From Cocos nucifera (taxonomy: Eukaryota; Streptophyta; Magnoliopsida; Arecales; Arecaceae), in NCBI GenBank assembly GCA_006176705.1, contig QRFJ01000507.1, positions 523,953 to 587,952 of the forward strand: 64,000 bases of DNA, in the 5' to 3' direction. The number at the start of each line of letters is the position of its first letter. The first letter of the stretch is position 1. The position numbers and the translations under genes were made by a program. A model generated the notes under the pieces. The model saw nothing but the letters and a program-made list of their open reading frames with translations, was not told the origin of the DNA and searched no databases. Shown piece by piece: positions 56,101 through 62,040 of the stretch.

Positions 56101-56266
56101 CAATAACGAGAAGAAGACGGTAGATGCTAGGAATTTCTTGGATGGAGACTTGATCGAGTCGTTTCTTGATCTTAGCCGCAATCGGATAGATGAGATCTCA
56201 AAGGCAATGGGGGTGCCGGTGGAGGAGCTGTGCAAGAGAGTCGAGGAGCTGACGAGATTGCACTAA
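14434..56266 (+). CDS. DDB1: DDB1, UV-damaged DNA-binding protein 1 (19 coding exons)
   Basis: Joining the 19 exons listed below gives 3270 nt, 1089 residues, starting MSVWNYVVTAHKP and ending VEELTRLH. Recognition is by close agreement throughout with plant DDB1 (about 1088 residues). DDB1 is the large adaptor of CUL4-RBX1 E3 ligases. It has three seven-bladed beta-propellers (approximately residues 1-350, 390-700 and 700-1010) and a C-terminal helical domain. The middle propeller binds CUL4; the other two bind DCAF/WD40 receptors such as DDB2, and the DET1-COP10 complex. It is nuclear and cytosolic, acting in nucleotide-excision repair and light signalling. All introns are GT-AG and no stop or frameshift interrupts the chain, so the gene looks functional. 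Introns 2, 4, 7, 8 and 14 are inflated by repeats. Confidence 0.95.
14538..15194 (+). other. DDB1 intron 1
   Basis: 657 bp, T-rich, GT...ACAG. It holds a T-run near 14817-14833 and no coding sequence or element. Confidence 0.85.
15195..15243 (+). CDS. DDB1: DDB1 exon 2
   Basis: 49 nt completing Ala35 and encoding KCTRIEIHLLTPHGLQ. Acceptor TTTACAG, donor CAG|GTAACT. Confidence 0.95.
15839..15875. repeat. (CA)n microsatellite in intron 2
   Basis: A pure CA run after CACACCC, followed to about 16010 by degenerate ATATGCATATG / GTATATGTAT words forming an AT-rich minisatellite. Confidence 0.9.
16558..17059. mobile_element. short element with CAAGGTTTTA inverted ends in intron 2
   Basis: The left end CAAGGTTTTACATCC and the reverse complement of the right end (CAAGGTTTTAAATCTC) agree, giving a terminal inverted repeat. 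Inside lie GGGAC / GGGATGGGAC words and a large GA tract. No clean 8-bp duplication is visible, so the family (hAT-like MITE?) is a guess. Confidence 0.4.
16664..16946. repeat. near-homopurine tract ending in (GA)n
   Basis: About 280 bp almost free of C and T on the + strand (GAAAGGAAGAAG words), finishing with a G8 run and a GA repeat of about 35 bp. Reading frames here are low-complexity by-products. Confidence 0.85.
17060..17245. repeat. ATATAGAGACATATATACAC minisatellite in intron 2
   Basis: Short units of ACATATATAGAGACATATAT type with period about 20-26 bp are repeated to 17245, ending in GCGTGCGCGCACACAC. Confidence 0.7.
17602..17661 (+). CDS. DDB1: DDB1 exon 3
   Basis: Residues 52-71, PMLDVPIYGRIATLELFRPH. 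Acceptor TTGCAG, consensus donor GTGAGT. It is followed by a 98-bp intron. Confidence 0.95.
17760..17851 (+). CDS. DDB1: DDB1 exon 4
   Basis: Residues 72-101 plus two bases, with DFLFIATERYKFCVLQWD, a strongly conserved propeller A blade. Acceptor TTTTAG, donor AAG|GTTAAA (weak). Intron 4 then runs 5179 bp to 23030 and contains an LTR element. Confidence 0.95.
18106..18110. repeat. target-site duplication GTTAT, left copy
   Basis: GTTAT precedes the LTR at 18111 and recurs at 22408-22412 right after the second LTR. It is a perfect 5-bp duplication and fixes the element ends. Confidence 0.85.
18111..18763 (+). repeat. 5' LTR of the intron-4 element
   Basis: Starts TATTGGGGGGTAATTTCG (TA instead of TG) and ends CTGTACCAACA. 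It aligns over its whole length with 21752-22407. It contains TATAAATAAA at about 18529 and the GACTTGAGCGTCGGAAGGTC motif shared with the other LTR families. Confidence 0.88.
18764..18790 (+). other. primer-binding-like site of the intron-4 element
   Basis: GATTAGAGGGAGGGTTTGAA follows the LTR. It is a shortened version of the site at 2291, with the same GATT start and TTYGAACC end. Confidence 0.4.
18930..19440. other. GC-rich internal block of the intron-4 element
   Basis: A purine run (18960-19035) is followed by GC-rich sequence with three diverged ~75-bp repeats carrying CGTGAGYGCCAAGYCCCA. The open frames are short on both strands, and I recognise no gag or other domain. Confidence 0.5.
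19620..20760 (+). repeat. ~31-bp tandem array in the intron-4 element
   Basis: About 30 copies of a unit of roughly 31 bp with the consensus GCAGAAATCCGACCTCAAAA and then GGYYGAGGTCA. The best copies at 20010-20110 are exact 31-bp repeats. Many units contain GACCTC and GAGGTC in inverted order, so a small hairpin is possible. The array decays after 20560 into AAGTCAAAATCA-type repeats. Confidence 0.85.
21007..21440 (+). repeat. ~84-bp tandem array in the intron-4 element
   Basis: Five copies of a unit with GGGGGCTAACCACTATAGGA, a GAGTTCGTTCTTCAGCRAACC-like part and CGAAGACC, starting near 21034, 21119, 21203, 21286 and 21367. The last copy is diverged. Confidence 0.8.
21752..22407 (+). repeat. 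3' LTR of the intron-4 element
   Basis: Starts TGTTGGGGGGTAATTTCG after the tract AGAGTAGGGGGGCTAG and ends CACTAACA, followed by GTTAT. Differences from the 5' LTR are scattered, mostly transitions, so the insertion is not recent. Confidence 0.88.
23031..23082 (+). CDS. DDB1: DDB1 exon 5
   Basis: Completes Arg102, then AMGDVSDRIGRPTDNGQ. Acceptor GTGCAG, donor CAG|GTAAAA. It is intact despite the retroelement in the preceding intron. Confidence 0.95.
23083..24432 (+). other. DDB1 intron 5
   Basis: 1350 bp of T-rich sequence. No element end, tandem repeat or coding frame is recognised. Confidence 0.8.
24433..24495 (+). CDS. DDB1: DDB1 exon 6
   Basis: 21 codons, IGIIDPDCRLIGLHLYDGLF then K. 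Acceptor CGTAG, donor AAG|GTAATA. Propeller A. Confidence 0.95.
24647..24696 (+). CDS. DDB1: DDB1 exon 7
   Basis: VIPFDNKGQLKEAFNI plus two bases of Arg. Acceptor CCCCAG, donor TAG|GTACCA, followed by a 4.5-kb intron. Confidence 0.95.
26100..26780. repeat. imperfect long inverted repeat with purine and pyrimidine arms
   Basis: The left arm is purine-rich (GGGAGAAGGAAAGAGAGG...) and the right arm is pyrimidine-rich. An exact inverted match is AGATGCGAGAAGAGAGAGG near 26303 against CTCTCTCTTCTCGCATCT near 26508. Gene-like frames on both strands are low-complexity by-products. Confidence 0.55.
26868..28301. mobile_element. possible inverted-end element in intron 7
   Basis: TAGTTGTCAAGTAGC at the left and CAATTGCCTGTGACAACTA at the right share the inverted end TAGTTGTCA. 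Both ends are flanked inside by CCYAGGC words. No duplicated target is clear and the interior has no transposase, so this is weak. Confidence 0.28.
29207..29282 (+). CDS. DDB1: DDB1 exon 8
   Basis: Completes Arg157, then LEELQVLDIKFLYGCAKPTI and VVLYQ. Acceptor TCGCAG, donor CAG|GTATGT. Confidence 0.95.
29283..33931 (+). other. DDB1 intron 8
   Basis: 4649 bp, AT-rich, with no recognisable element ends. A GTRCGYGCATGC microsatellite-like patch lies at 29515-29555. A ~33-bp direct repeat with TATGCACTGTRCAKTATGGA occurs at about 33319 and 33352. The open frames inside are short and unsupported. Confidence 0.75.
33932..34141 (+). CDS. DDB1: DDB1 exon 9
   Basis: 70 codons (183-252) from DNKDARHVKTYEVTLKDKDF through IIIGEETIVYCSATAFKAIP. 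Acceptor TCACCAG, donor CCA|GTAAGC. Propeller A. Confidence 0.95.
34261..34367 (+). CDS. DDB1: DDB1 exon 10
   Basis: SIIRAYGRVDVDGSRYLLSD to HERE plus two bases. Acceptor TCTTAG, donor AAG|GTGAAG. Confidence 0.95.
34532..34640 (+). CDS. DDB1: DDB1 exon 11
   Basis: Completes Arg288, then VTGLKIEHLGETSVASTISY to SSYGDSQ. Acceptor ACTAG, donor CAG|GTATGA. Confidence 0.95.
34895..35095 (+). CDS. DDB1: DDB1 exon 12
   Basis: 67 codons (325-391): LIKLNLQPDAKGSYVE, then LGPIVDFCVVDLERQGQGQV to GIGINEQ, one of the most conserved parts of DDB1 at the end of propeller A. Donor CAG|GTTGGC. Confidence 0.95.
35185..35400 (+). CDS. DDB1: DDB1 exon 13
   Basis: 72 codons: ASVELQGIKGLWSLRS to DQLVQ, entering propeller B, the CUL4-binding propeller. 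Donor CAG|GTTTAA departs from consensus. Confidence 0.95.
35642..35752 (+). CDS. DDB1: DDB1 exon 14
   Basis: 37 codons, VTANSVRLVSSTSRDLLDQW to ATANASQ. Donor CAG|GTTCGT. It precedes the 16.7-kb intron 14. Confidence 0.95.
36767..37190. repeat. CCGGTAC/GGTTCGG-rich degenerate repeat, possible left end of the first hAT
   Basis: It starts CAAGGTATTAGAAATTTTGC and holds GTACCGATCCGAACCAGCCG-type words. A counterpart at 47041-47163 ends CACCAGTTTCAAAAACCTTG. The inverted ends agree loosely (CAAGGTWTTWGAAA), but the flanking 8 bp differ, so pairing these as ends of one hAT element is only a suggestion. Confidence 0.3.
38689..38696. repeat. 8-bp target-site duplication GAGGTATC, left copy
   Basis: GAGGTATC lies directly before the element start at 38697 and again directly after its end at 42926-42933. 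A perfect 8-bp duplication is diagnostic of hAT insertion. Confidence 0.9.
39304..41750 (-). pseudogene. transposase of the nested hAT element
   Basis: On the minus strand the parts follow hAT order. First a BED-type finger (41700-41509, ICRAKQHIVRVSKC), shifted in frame at its start. Then a charged linker and INEVCKKELRNKAC (41492-41037), a DUF659-like part (41043-40723, CSIMSDGWKD, VVTDNASNYV), a catalytic-core region (40640-40074, YAAHCIDLMLEDI) and an hATC part (39760-39640, CSASGCERN). A short intron precedes a tail rich in Asp at 39304. Stops are at 40074-40076 and at 39641-39643, the latter in place of the conserved Trp after CERN. Not functional. Confidence 0.88.
41745..42255. repeat. 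AT-rich subterminal repeats of the nested hAT
   Basis: Degenerate units with CTGTAGATGAACAGTAAATT followed by A-runs recur about every 40-70 bp upstream of the transposase start. hAT transposases bind short subterminal repeats, so these are candidate binding sites; inference only. Confidence 0.6.
42256..42780. other. 5' region of the nested hAT, no gene
   Basis: A purine-rich run (42255-42350) is followed by diverged repeats containing CGATCGGYGAYCGTGGG (about 42410, 42545, 42635). They read as low-complexity frames on both strands. Confidence 0.5.
45594..45598. repeat. target-site duplication AATGC, left copy
   Basis: AATGC lies directly before the solo LTR and recurs at 46895-46899. Confidence 0.8.
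45599..46894 (+). mobile_element. solo LTR in DDB1 intron 14
   Basis: Starts CGTTAAGGGCAAACCCTC (TG mutated to CG) and ends TCTGCACCAATA, flanked by AATGC on both sides. It aligns along its length with the LTR at 11381-12682 and has TATAAAAGG at 46654. No internal region is attached. This is the product of recombination between the two LTRs of an inserted element. Confidence 0.88.
47041..47163. repeat. CCGGTACGTAAC-type degenerate repeat
   Basis: Words such as GGTACACCAGCCCATATCG and CCGATATGGGTACCGGCACC form a short imperfect inverted structure ending in AAACCTTG. Possibly the right end of the plus-strand hAT. Confidence 0.35.
47719..48633. mobile_element. short non-autonomous hAT-like element
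   Basis: The left end GGGCTGGAAATGGGCC and the reverse complement of the right end (GAGCTGGAAATGTCCC) form inverted termini. Flanks are TATTATTA and TATTATCA, an 8-bp duplication with one mismatch. The interior is GC-rich with GCCCAAGCCC words and no transposase; frames on the minus strand are Pro/Leu low complexity. Confidence 0.6.
50620..51480. repeat. degenerate GGGATGGGAC / GGTACCGA-type repeat patch
   Basis: Starts near CAAGGTTTTAAATATC and contains words like CCAATCCCAACTATCC and ATACCATCCCATTCCAC, resembling the intron-2 element at 16558-17059. No clear right end or coding content. Confidence 0.3.
52452..52727 (+). CDS. DDB1: DDB1 exon 15
   Basis: 92 codons (501-592): VLLATGGGHLVYIEIGNGKL, AAVGMWTDISVRIF to CTFEG. 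Acceptor CTGCAG at the end of the giant intron, donor GGG|GTATGC. Propeller B. Confidence 0.95.
52822..53096 (+). CDS. DDB1: DDB1 exon 16
   Basis: Starts VSYLLCALGDGHLFNFLL, then KKVSLGTQPITLRTFSSKDT, and ends PFNSAAFPD plus AG. Donor CAG|GTTCTC is weak and runs straight into a (TC)n microsatellite. Confidence 0.95.
53098..53131. repeat. (TC)n microsatellite at the intron-16 donor
   Basis: Pure TC repeat from the second base after the exon boundary, replacing the usual A/G at donor positions 3-5. Confidence 0.9.
53515..53606 (+). other. possible cryptic exon inside DDB1 intron 16
   Basis: A 92-nt segment preceded by CTTTTTCAG and followed by CAG|GTTTTT. It is open in the phase arriving from exon 16, but its inclusion would shift exon 17 and bring a stop at about 54000. 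It is not part of the known DDB1 protein. It may be a poison exon or chance. Confidence 0.25.
53920..54271 (+). CDS. DDB1: DDB1 exon 17
   Basis: Completes Ser684, then LAIAKEGELSIGAIDDIQKL, HARRICHQEQSRTFAI, to VLPEENEPSK. Acceptor AAACAG, donor AAG|GTAACC. Propeller C. An overlapping alternative frame is a shadow. Confidence 0.95.
54810..55094 (+). CDS. DDB1: DDB1 exon 18
   Basis: 95 codons (802-896) from GRILVFLVEDGKLQLIAEKE through KWMLRDDGSRELQSECGHHG to SLLLYK. Acceptor CATAG, donor AAG|GTACGA. Propeller C. Confidence 0.95.
55685..56266 (+). CDS. DDB1: DDB1 exon 19 (last coding exon)
   Basis: 193 codons plus TAA, from HEEGAIEELARDYNANWMTA through FVNRFRHGSLVMRLPDSEAG to KRVEELTRLH. Covers the end of propeller C and the C-terminal helical domain. 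The exon is GC-richer than the others. Acceptor CTTAG at 55684. Confidence 0.95.
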   Translation, partial: HEEGAIEELARDYNANWMTAVEILDDDMYLGAENNFNLFTVRKNSDAATDEERGRLEVVGEYHLGEFVNRFRHGSLVMRLPDSEAGHIPTVIFGTVNGVIGIVASLPHDQYVFLEKLQSNLVKVIKGVGGLSHEQWRSFNNEKKTVDARNFLDGDLIESFLDLSRNRIDEISKAMGVPVEELCKRVEELTRLH

Positions 56267-56560
56267 AAGACGTAAATCCCCCTTGTTGTCTTCTTCTTCT
56301 TTCTTTTTTTTTTTTTGGTTGGTGAACCCTTTTTCTTGGTTATAGCGTCAGGATGGTTTGCTGTTTTTCAGTTTACCAAGGATGAAAAATCCAATGCTGC
56401 TTACCGTATTTTGTTTAGCTAAAATCGTTCAAGTAGTTTGTATGTTATGGTTGCACTTGAAGTGACAGTTTTATTTTAGTTTGTTTCTGTCATCTTTCCC
56501 GGGATGGCTGCAAGTCGATGGTTATACATTTGGGGGCATGTTGACTAATAAAGGGCCGAG
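56267..56560 (+). other. DDB1 3' untranslated region with AATAAA signal
   Basis: T-rich sequence follows the stop. AATAAA at 56547-56552 is a candidate poly(A) signal about 280 nt downstream. The cleavage site cannot be seen. Confidence 0.5.
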
Positions 56561-56658
56561 AACATCATACTTGTTATCCTCGTTACTTCAATGCATGGAA
56601 TGTCCTGCAGCTTCTGTCCCATTACATCCCATCCCAGCAGTAATTTCAGTCGGTACAT

Positions 56659-56664
56659 ACCTTT

Positions 56665-56700
<36 letters not shown>

Positions 56701-56790
56701 CTCTTTTTTTTTTTCTCTTTTTTTTCTCCTCTCTTATTTTTTTTCATTATTTTTTTTATTTTTTATTTTTTATTTTTTATTTTTCTTCGC
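56659..56790. repeat. poly-T / T-rich low-complexity tract
   Basis: Runs of T interrupted by CTC or A over about 130 bp. The Phe-rich frames here are artefacts. Confidence 0.9.
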
Positions 56791-56999
56791 TCTTTCTTCT
56801 CAGGTTTCAGAATTTTGAATCAATCCTGACCCTATGTTTTCATAAGAGCTGAATGAAACGGTTAGAATATTTTTATTCTATTAGCATATAAAATCTTATT
56901 TGTTACATCCTTATTTGCTTGCTGAAGAGAACGTAAGAGATGTTCGTTGATTGTTGACTTGTTGACTTGCATAGGCTTTGTAATTTTGATAGATTTTGT

Positions 57000-57310
57000 T
57001 GGTCAAATGCATATTTAGGAAATACTTAAAATAAGTGAGAGGTGGATTTTAGATGTTGTAGGTTTTTTAGGACTGGTGGGAGGAGGCTACTCTCAAGCTC
57101 GACGTAGGGAGAAAGTGCTCAGTCTCTATGGATTCAAGCAGACATGGAGAAATTGGATCCGGCAAATTTATCACTTCTAGTTAAAGAGTTAAATCAAAGG
57201 GTAGCCAGCTCTCGAGGTCTGCGCTAAGGTGATCCCTTTTGTCTTACCTCTTCATATTGGCTGCTGAGGTGTTAGGCAGATCGATCCATGGAGAGGGTGT
57301 TGCTCGAAGA
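57000..57310 (+). pseudogene. LINE (non-LTR) reverse-transcriptase fragment
   Basis: Translation gives WRNWIRQIYHF near 57142, then SSRGLR with a stop where the conserved Gln should be, then GDP near 57225, followed in a shifted frame by a LAAEVL-like segment. This is the conserved block before the catalytic motif of plant L1-type LINEs. It is truncated and frameshifted. Confidence 0.6.
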
Positions 57311-60300
57311 ATAGCAAGAGCAGTAATCACTAGTGTTTCAAAGAAGTAGATGTCCTCTACGACTTCAAATTGACTCTTCGGTGTTTCAAGAATGAAAAGC
57401 AATTTGAAGCAGGAAGCAGCTATCTACGACTTTGAATTTTCATATAGTTTGAGTTTGTCTATAGTTTGTAGTGATATGGAACTGCTGTAAGAGCGGGTAG
57501 AGCAGTATGAGCGGTAAGCAAAGAAAGCGGTTGTCGATGAAATTTTATTAAAATTCAAGCTGCGGTAGTCTACTTTGACTTTGAATTGAGGGATAGATGT
57601 GTAGGCTCGACCATCATTGAGAGAGGTAAGCAGGAGCTCTTACTCGACCAGCCCTTGATTTGATCCTAACTAGCCCCCAGTCCTCTCATTGACTTTCTTT
57701 TCTGGCTACCCAACCTCCTTGAAGCAATGGACAACGTACTTGTCGGACTGCCTTTATTGAGACCCAACTTTACCACCCCGGATTCTTTACTCACTGGTAG
57801 GCGAAACCATGGATTTTGATCTTAGCTGCCAATTGCCCATTGGGCGGGACTCTGATAACTCGACTGATCCACCCCAAAGTCAGATTCGGGACACTACTTT
57901 CGACGTGCAGACCCTTCATCTGCAGATCTTGATATACCTGATCCTGATGCCACCGATGCCTTTCTACTCTGCAGCTCATGTCCTTCTGTACTGTTCTTTT
58001 TTTCTTGGCATTGTATTGATTTATTTCATGTAGGATTTGCAAGATGAGTAATGACACATACTCGTCAGCCCTCTCTTCAAGTTCAGTGGCTGAACGCAAG
58101 TCTTGATCAACTCTTCCACTAACTAAAGATTCCGAGAGGTAGACATAGAAGGACAATGTTACGATTCTCTTTTTTCTGCCCAGATCCCGACTCTCTTTGT
58201 CTTTGCCGACCAAAGGAGTAAGCGCACCACCAAAAACAAGCAAAAGAAAAGAAAGAGAGCTAGAGCGAAGGAGAGGGCCCGATCAGTCTTGATCTCACTT
58301 TCTTCACTAGCTTGGAATAATGAGCAACTGAGTCCAAGAAGGAAAAGTAGTTAAGCGCTTGGATTCCACTTTTTATTTATCTTGATCTGGATACTAAAGA
58401 ACTAATGGCTTATGGATGGTAACGACGTTCTAGCTTCTTATGTCACTATTCAATCACTTTTCACCTCTCGCTTGCTTTGTTAACTCGCCTTTTTGTCTTA
58501 AAGTAATATTAAATGAACTTTTAGTCTGTCACCCTGATATCGGATATAGTACAGTTGACGGTTCACTACCGACTTAAACCCTAAGACCAAACTTGTGCTT
58601 AGGATATCTTTCTTTATAGTCACCTTCATATGTCAACTGTCACAGGAGAGGTAGCAGCGAGACTTGGACCTGGGACCTTGTGATACTCAACGAGTGTCTA
58701 TATGGAGAAAGTCAAGTTTTTTTTATTTTTTTATAAAGAAGTGGGACCACCAAACCCTTAAATTGTGGATTCTTGTGCGAGAGAGAGACTCCCCAACCTT
58801 AGCTTTTCCCTCCAATTCCTCTATCTTTTGTTTACTAACCATGGCCACGTGAAACACACCCTTTCGATTCGAAAATCATTCTTTGTCGCGAACATTCCTC
58901 TCTACAAATGCTTATGCTTCCCCAACTATTGACCTCTTGTCGAGTGCCGAGGAAAGAAAATCCGTCAAGCTAATCATTAGCGGCTGTCACTTGATTGTGG
59001 TACTGCTCCTGACTCAAAAAATCAGCAATGAGGAGGACAATGTACTTTTTTTTTTCCATCAGCCTTTTTTTATCCTGACGACGCGTCCGTACTATGACAG
59101 GGCATAAGCTAATTGGGAAACTGAGACATCCATAGAATTTATGCTCCGTCATTACCTTACTCACGAGTCAATATAGTAAGGCTAAAGACTTAAGCGGACT
59201 CCCCCTCCCTCTCATGTGAAATGCGAGTTGAATCCTTGGAGACCGGCCCTCGAAAGTAAGGACACTTTGGGCCGAAATGACTATCTTTCATGGCTTTTTC
59301 TTTCTCTAGAAAAGTAGGAGAATTTTCAGAAGATTGATCATATACATGTGTTGATTTATTTTCATTCACATATTGTAACGTGATCTCAGATACGAAAACT
59401 TAGTCAAAGAAAGATGGGCTTAGGTGGGACTCGAACCCAACAAATCTCACAACCAACCGTTTTTAGAAGCCTACTGTGGTCTTTGATCCGGCATATGTTG
59501 GTTGCAGTCGAGGATATCCTTGCCAAAGTACGAATCCGGCAGGTCTCAGTCAGTATTGAAGCCGTTAACCGCACCAAAGAACCGATTTGTGAGAGGCGCG
59601 ATGAAATCCTGCTTCCTCAGAGGAAAGAAGGCTACCACATGGCTGGGACAATAAAGAAAATAGAATACGACATGAGGTCTTGCCCTCGGGCTCGGAACTA
59701 TGCGATCGTCTTCCTCTCTTTTTCTTTCCTTACTCTTTGCCTATATAAGCTGGACTTCCCTTTTTTGCTGAAGTGACTGGTTAGACTATTTACGCCTTGA
59801 GTATTCAAGACTATGTGCACTTGCTTATGTGACGAGTGAGAGTTCTTAATTTCTGAAATTTCTTTTTGGGGCCTGGTATGGATTTGCTTACTCTACCTCT
59901 ATAGATTGACAAAGCAGCCTAATAATGTCTTTCTTACCGTTCTGCCTTATATATTCTTCCAACCAAGCAAGTTTCTTTTCTTATTTATGTTATGGTGTGT
60001 GAAGAAAGAAGTGCTCATGTTATATAACTAACATTTTTTTCCTATTCAATACTCAATCGATGCATGTTGACATTTTTGTATAAAAATATGGTCTATGTGG
60101 AGAAAGAGATCTCACATGTCCTATCTGGGTTCTTGACTTTGTTTAGATAATGTGCCAGATTAGCTGTGACACAAGAGAAAGACTTTTTTATTGAAGAGAA
60201 AAAAAAAGGGTTGGCCTCTAGATCTTGACATCGAGCTTTATTTAGCTTTATCTTGAAATTTAATTTGTTATATCTGATCTCTCTCATGGTCTTTCTCCTC

Positions 60301-60681
60301 ATTTATTGCCATGCCTGTTCATTTGACAAAGATGTGGAACCTCATATCTATCTCATTTGGATCTATATCCTATCCTTATATTTTCCTATTTATCTGGCTT
60401 GCTAATTGCTAACTCAACAGTGGAGTATACTCAGCCTTAAGTGTGTCTATGCTCTCTTGTACAACACATTCTGCTGAAGCAAGTAATTCGTCAAGATTGG
60501 TAGAAGTTTATAAAACAACGATAGATCCTTAACTTAAGAGGGGAGAGCATGTCATCGATTAATGCAGAACTCAGATAAGACTTCATCCTTCTTGCCGGAT
60601 CGATATAACAAAGATGGTTTTTGATTTGTGTGTGGAAGGGGAAAAGATCAAGATTCACAGTACAGTAGGGTCGAGTGAATA

Positions 60682-60880
60682 ATTGGATACAGCAACCAAA
60701 AAGATTTGGGACCAAAAGCGGTTAGCAGTGACCATCGAATAAGTCTATTCAGCTTGAGTTGGGTTAAAAGCACGGAATGTATTTGCACCGTCACCATCTT
60801 CGAAGAAAGTCTTTTCTACGGTAGCACCATGAATAGCGCATAGCGGAGCAGCGCCCAGGAGGCAAGCTACTACTCCTTTG
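60682..60880 (-). pseudogene. psbD: psbD fragment (photosystem II D2), plastid origin
   Basis: On the minus strand the frame reads GAAPLCAIHGATVEKTFFED, then GANTFRAFNPTQAE, a stop (TAG), and TYSMVTANRFWSQIF. This is the well-conserved stromal-loop part of D2, with a stop replacing the second Glu of the AEE motif and a few substitutions. Homology fades on both sides. In plastids psbD encodes a reaction-centre core subunit; this copy is a nuclear relic, perhaps received through mitochondrial DNA. Confidence 0.85.
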
Positions 60881-60889
60881 AGCCATGAA

Positions 60890-61200
60890 GTGAGAGGCCA
60901 CCGCAAGGCACTAGTTTTCTTTTTTTGGTCCTATGGTGGGGAGATAGAGCTCCGTGGGCGGGCTTATCCATTAAAGCTCATCTCCTGTTCCGGTCTAAGG
61001 CCCCGTCGGGATTCGGGACGAGTGGCCGCGCTCTAGCCCTAGCTAACGAGACAGCGCGCTACCTTGCACTAAGGCTTACTACGCGCTCTACGCCCTTAAC
61101 GCGACTAGCGCCTATACTGCACTAGCAAGACAAGGCGCTCCTGCGAAGAAAACTGCACTTTGCTCACCACAACGTGGATTCGAACCACAGCTTCCCGTTA
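60890..61200. other. mitochondrial-like spacer between psbD and nad6 relics
   Basis: GC-richer sequence with repeated GCGCTCTA / ACGCG words. A frame of 66 codons at 60925-61125 is not recognised. GTGGATTCGAACCAC near 61171 resembles a tRNA T-arm, but no full cloverleaf is apparent. Confidence 0.4.
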
Positions 61201-61204
61201 TTTC

Positions 61205-61560
61205 GGATCGTGGTCTATCTATCATCCTCCTCATTATAGTCCTCCTAGAATCCAATGCATTTCGTCAGATTACATCCTATTTTTTCACCTTTGTAGTCCT
61301 ATGCATAGTAAGTACCATAGCCCCAATCATGACTACTAATAAAATCAGACTAGGAAGCAAAAACCAGATGGAATAGTAGATATAAAGTAAATTGCCCAAT
61401 GTTTCCAAATTAGTCCAACTTCCTACCTTTCCGGCATGAACCGTATATCGTATTTCTATGGGTTGGTAGTAATGGAATGATTTCATTATGTAAAATAAAG
61501 AACATTTTCCATCTCCAATAATACCAGCTGGTAAATAGCGCATCGTGGGGTATCATGGGC
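61205..61560 (-). pseudogene. nad6: nad6 fragment (NADH dehydrogenase subunit 6), mitochondrial origin
   Basis: On the minus strand: RYLPAGIIG, a shortened middle, then YTVHAGKVGSWTNLETLGNL, a hydrophobic helix, and IGAMVLTMHRTTKVK. A stop at 61277 is followed by DV, another stop, RNALDSRRTIMRR. This is the C-terminal half of plant mitochondrial nad6, a membrane subunit of complex I. Internal deletions and stops show a decayed nuclear copy. Confidence 0.88.
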
Positions 61561-61620
61561 AACTTTTGTAGTTCCGGTAGCAGCTGGTAGCGGTCTTTTA
61601 GACTGCATCACCTAAGCGCC

Positions 61621-62040
61621 ATCATATCAAAATATCGAACAAAATTCCTTTTAGCTTTTTACAATTTTAAAATTATATTTTGATGCTTCGATTATTTATA
61701 CAGTTGCTAAAGTGTTATTCATAATGACCTAGATCTTGGAAGGCCGAGATATTTAGGATCTTGGGACTGGACTTGTTGAGATCTCCAGCAATCTCTGAGA
61801 AGGCCTAGGTCTCGGCAAATAAAACCCTTGCCATCCCGCAACTTTTTTTTTTGTTTAATGGAAGAATCGGCGCTCCGTCTTGTATGATTCTAAATGTAAT
61901 GGCTGTATGGCCCATTTTAGGCTTTATGCGGGTTGTGAGCCTTGGTATGCCTGTGCTCTGGATCGGTGAAAATACGTTGTCAATAGCTGGCATAATCCCC
62001 TTTTCCCATCAAAGCAAATAGAAATATATTGTCGATGATA
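61621..62040. other. transition region, nothing recognised
   Basis: A minus-strand frame at 61805-61993 has no recognisable domain. CCTAGGTCTCGG / CCGAGATATTTAGG words form a small inverted pair near 61740-61815. Confidence 0.3.

Larger units (their letters stand above)
57600..61620. other. organelle-derived nuclear insertion (NUMT-like mosaic)
   Basis: Base composition and style change from AT-rich repeat DNA to mixed sequence typical of plant mitochondrial intergenic DNA (GAAAGAGAGCTAGAGCGAAG, ACGAGACAGCGCGCT). A broken nad6 and a broken plastid psbD lie in it. The outer limits are my estimate. From 57600 to 60680 I recognise no gene; the frame at 59414-59776 is open for 120 codons but matches nothing I know. 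Confidence 0.55.

Noticed and set aside
59414..59455. tRNA gene (GGTGGGACTCGAACCCAAC looks like an antisense T-arm)
   Set aside because: I could not find matching acceptor, D-arm or anticodon stems; at most a T-arm-like scrap in organelle-derived DNA.
59414..59776. 120-codon plus-strand frame as a mitochondrial gene
   Set aside because: No recognisable domain or known mitochondrial protein; probably chance in spacer DNA.
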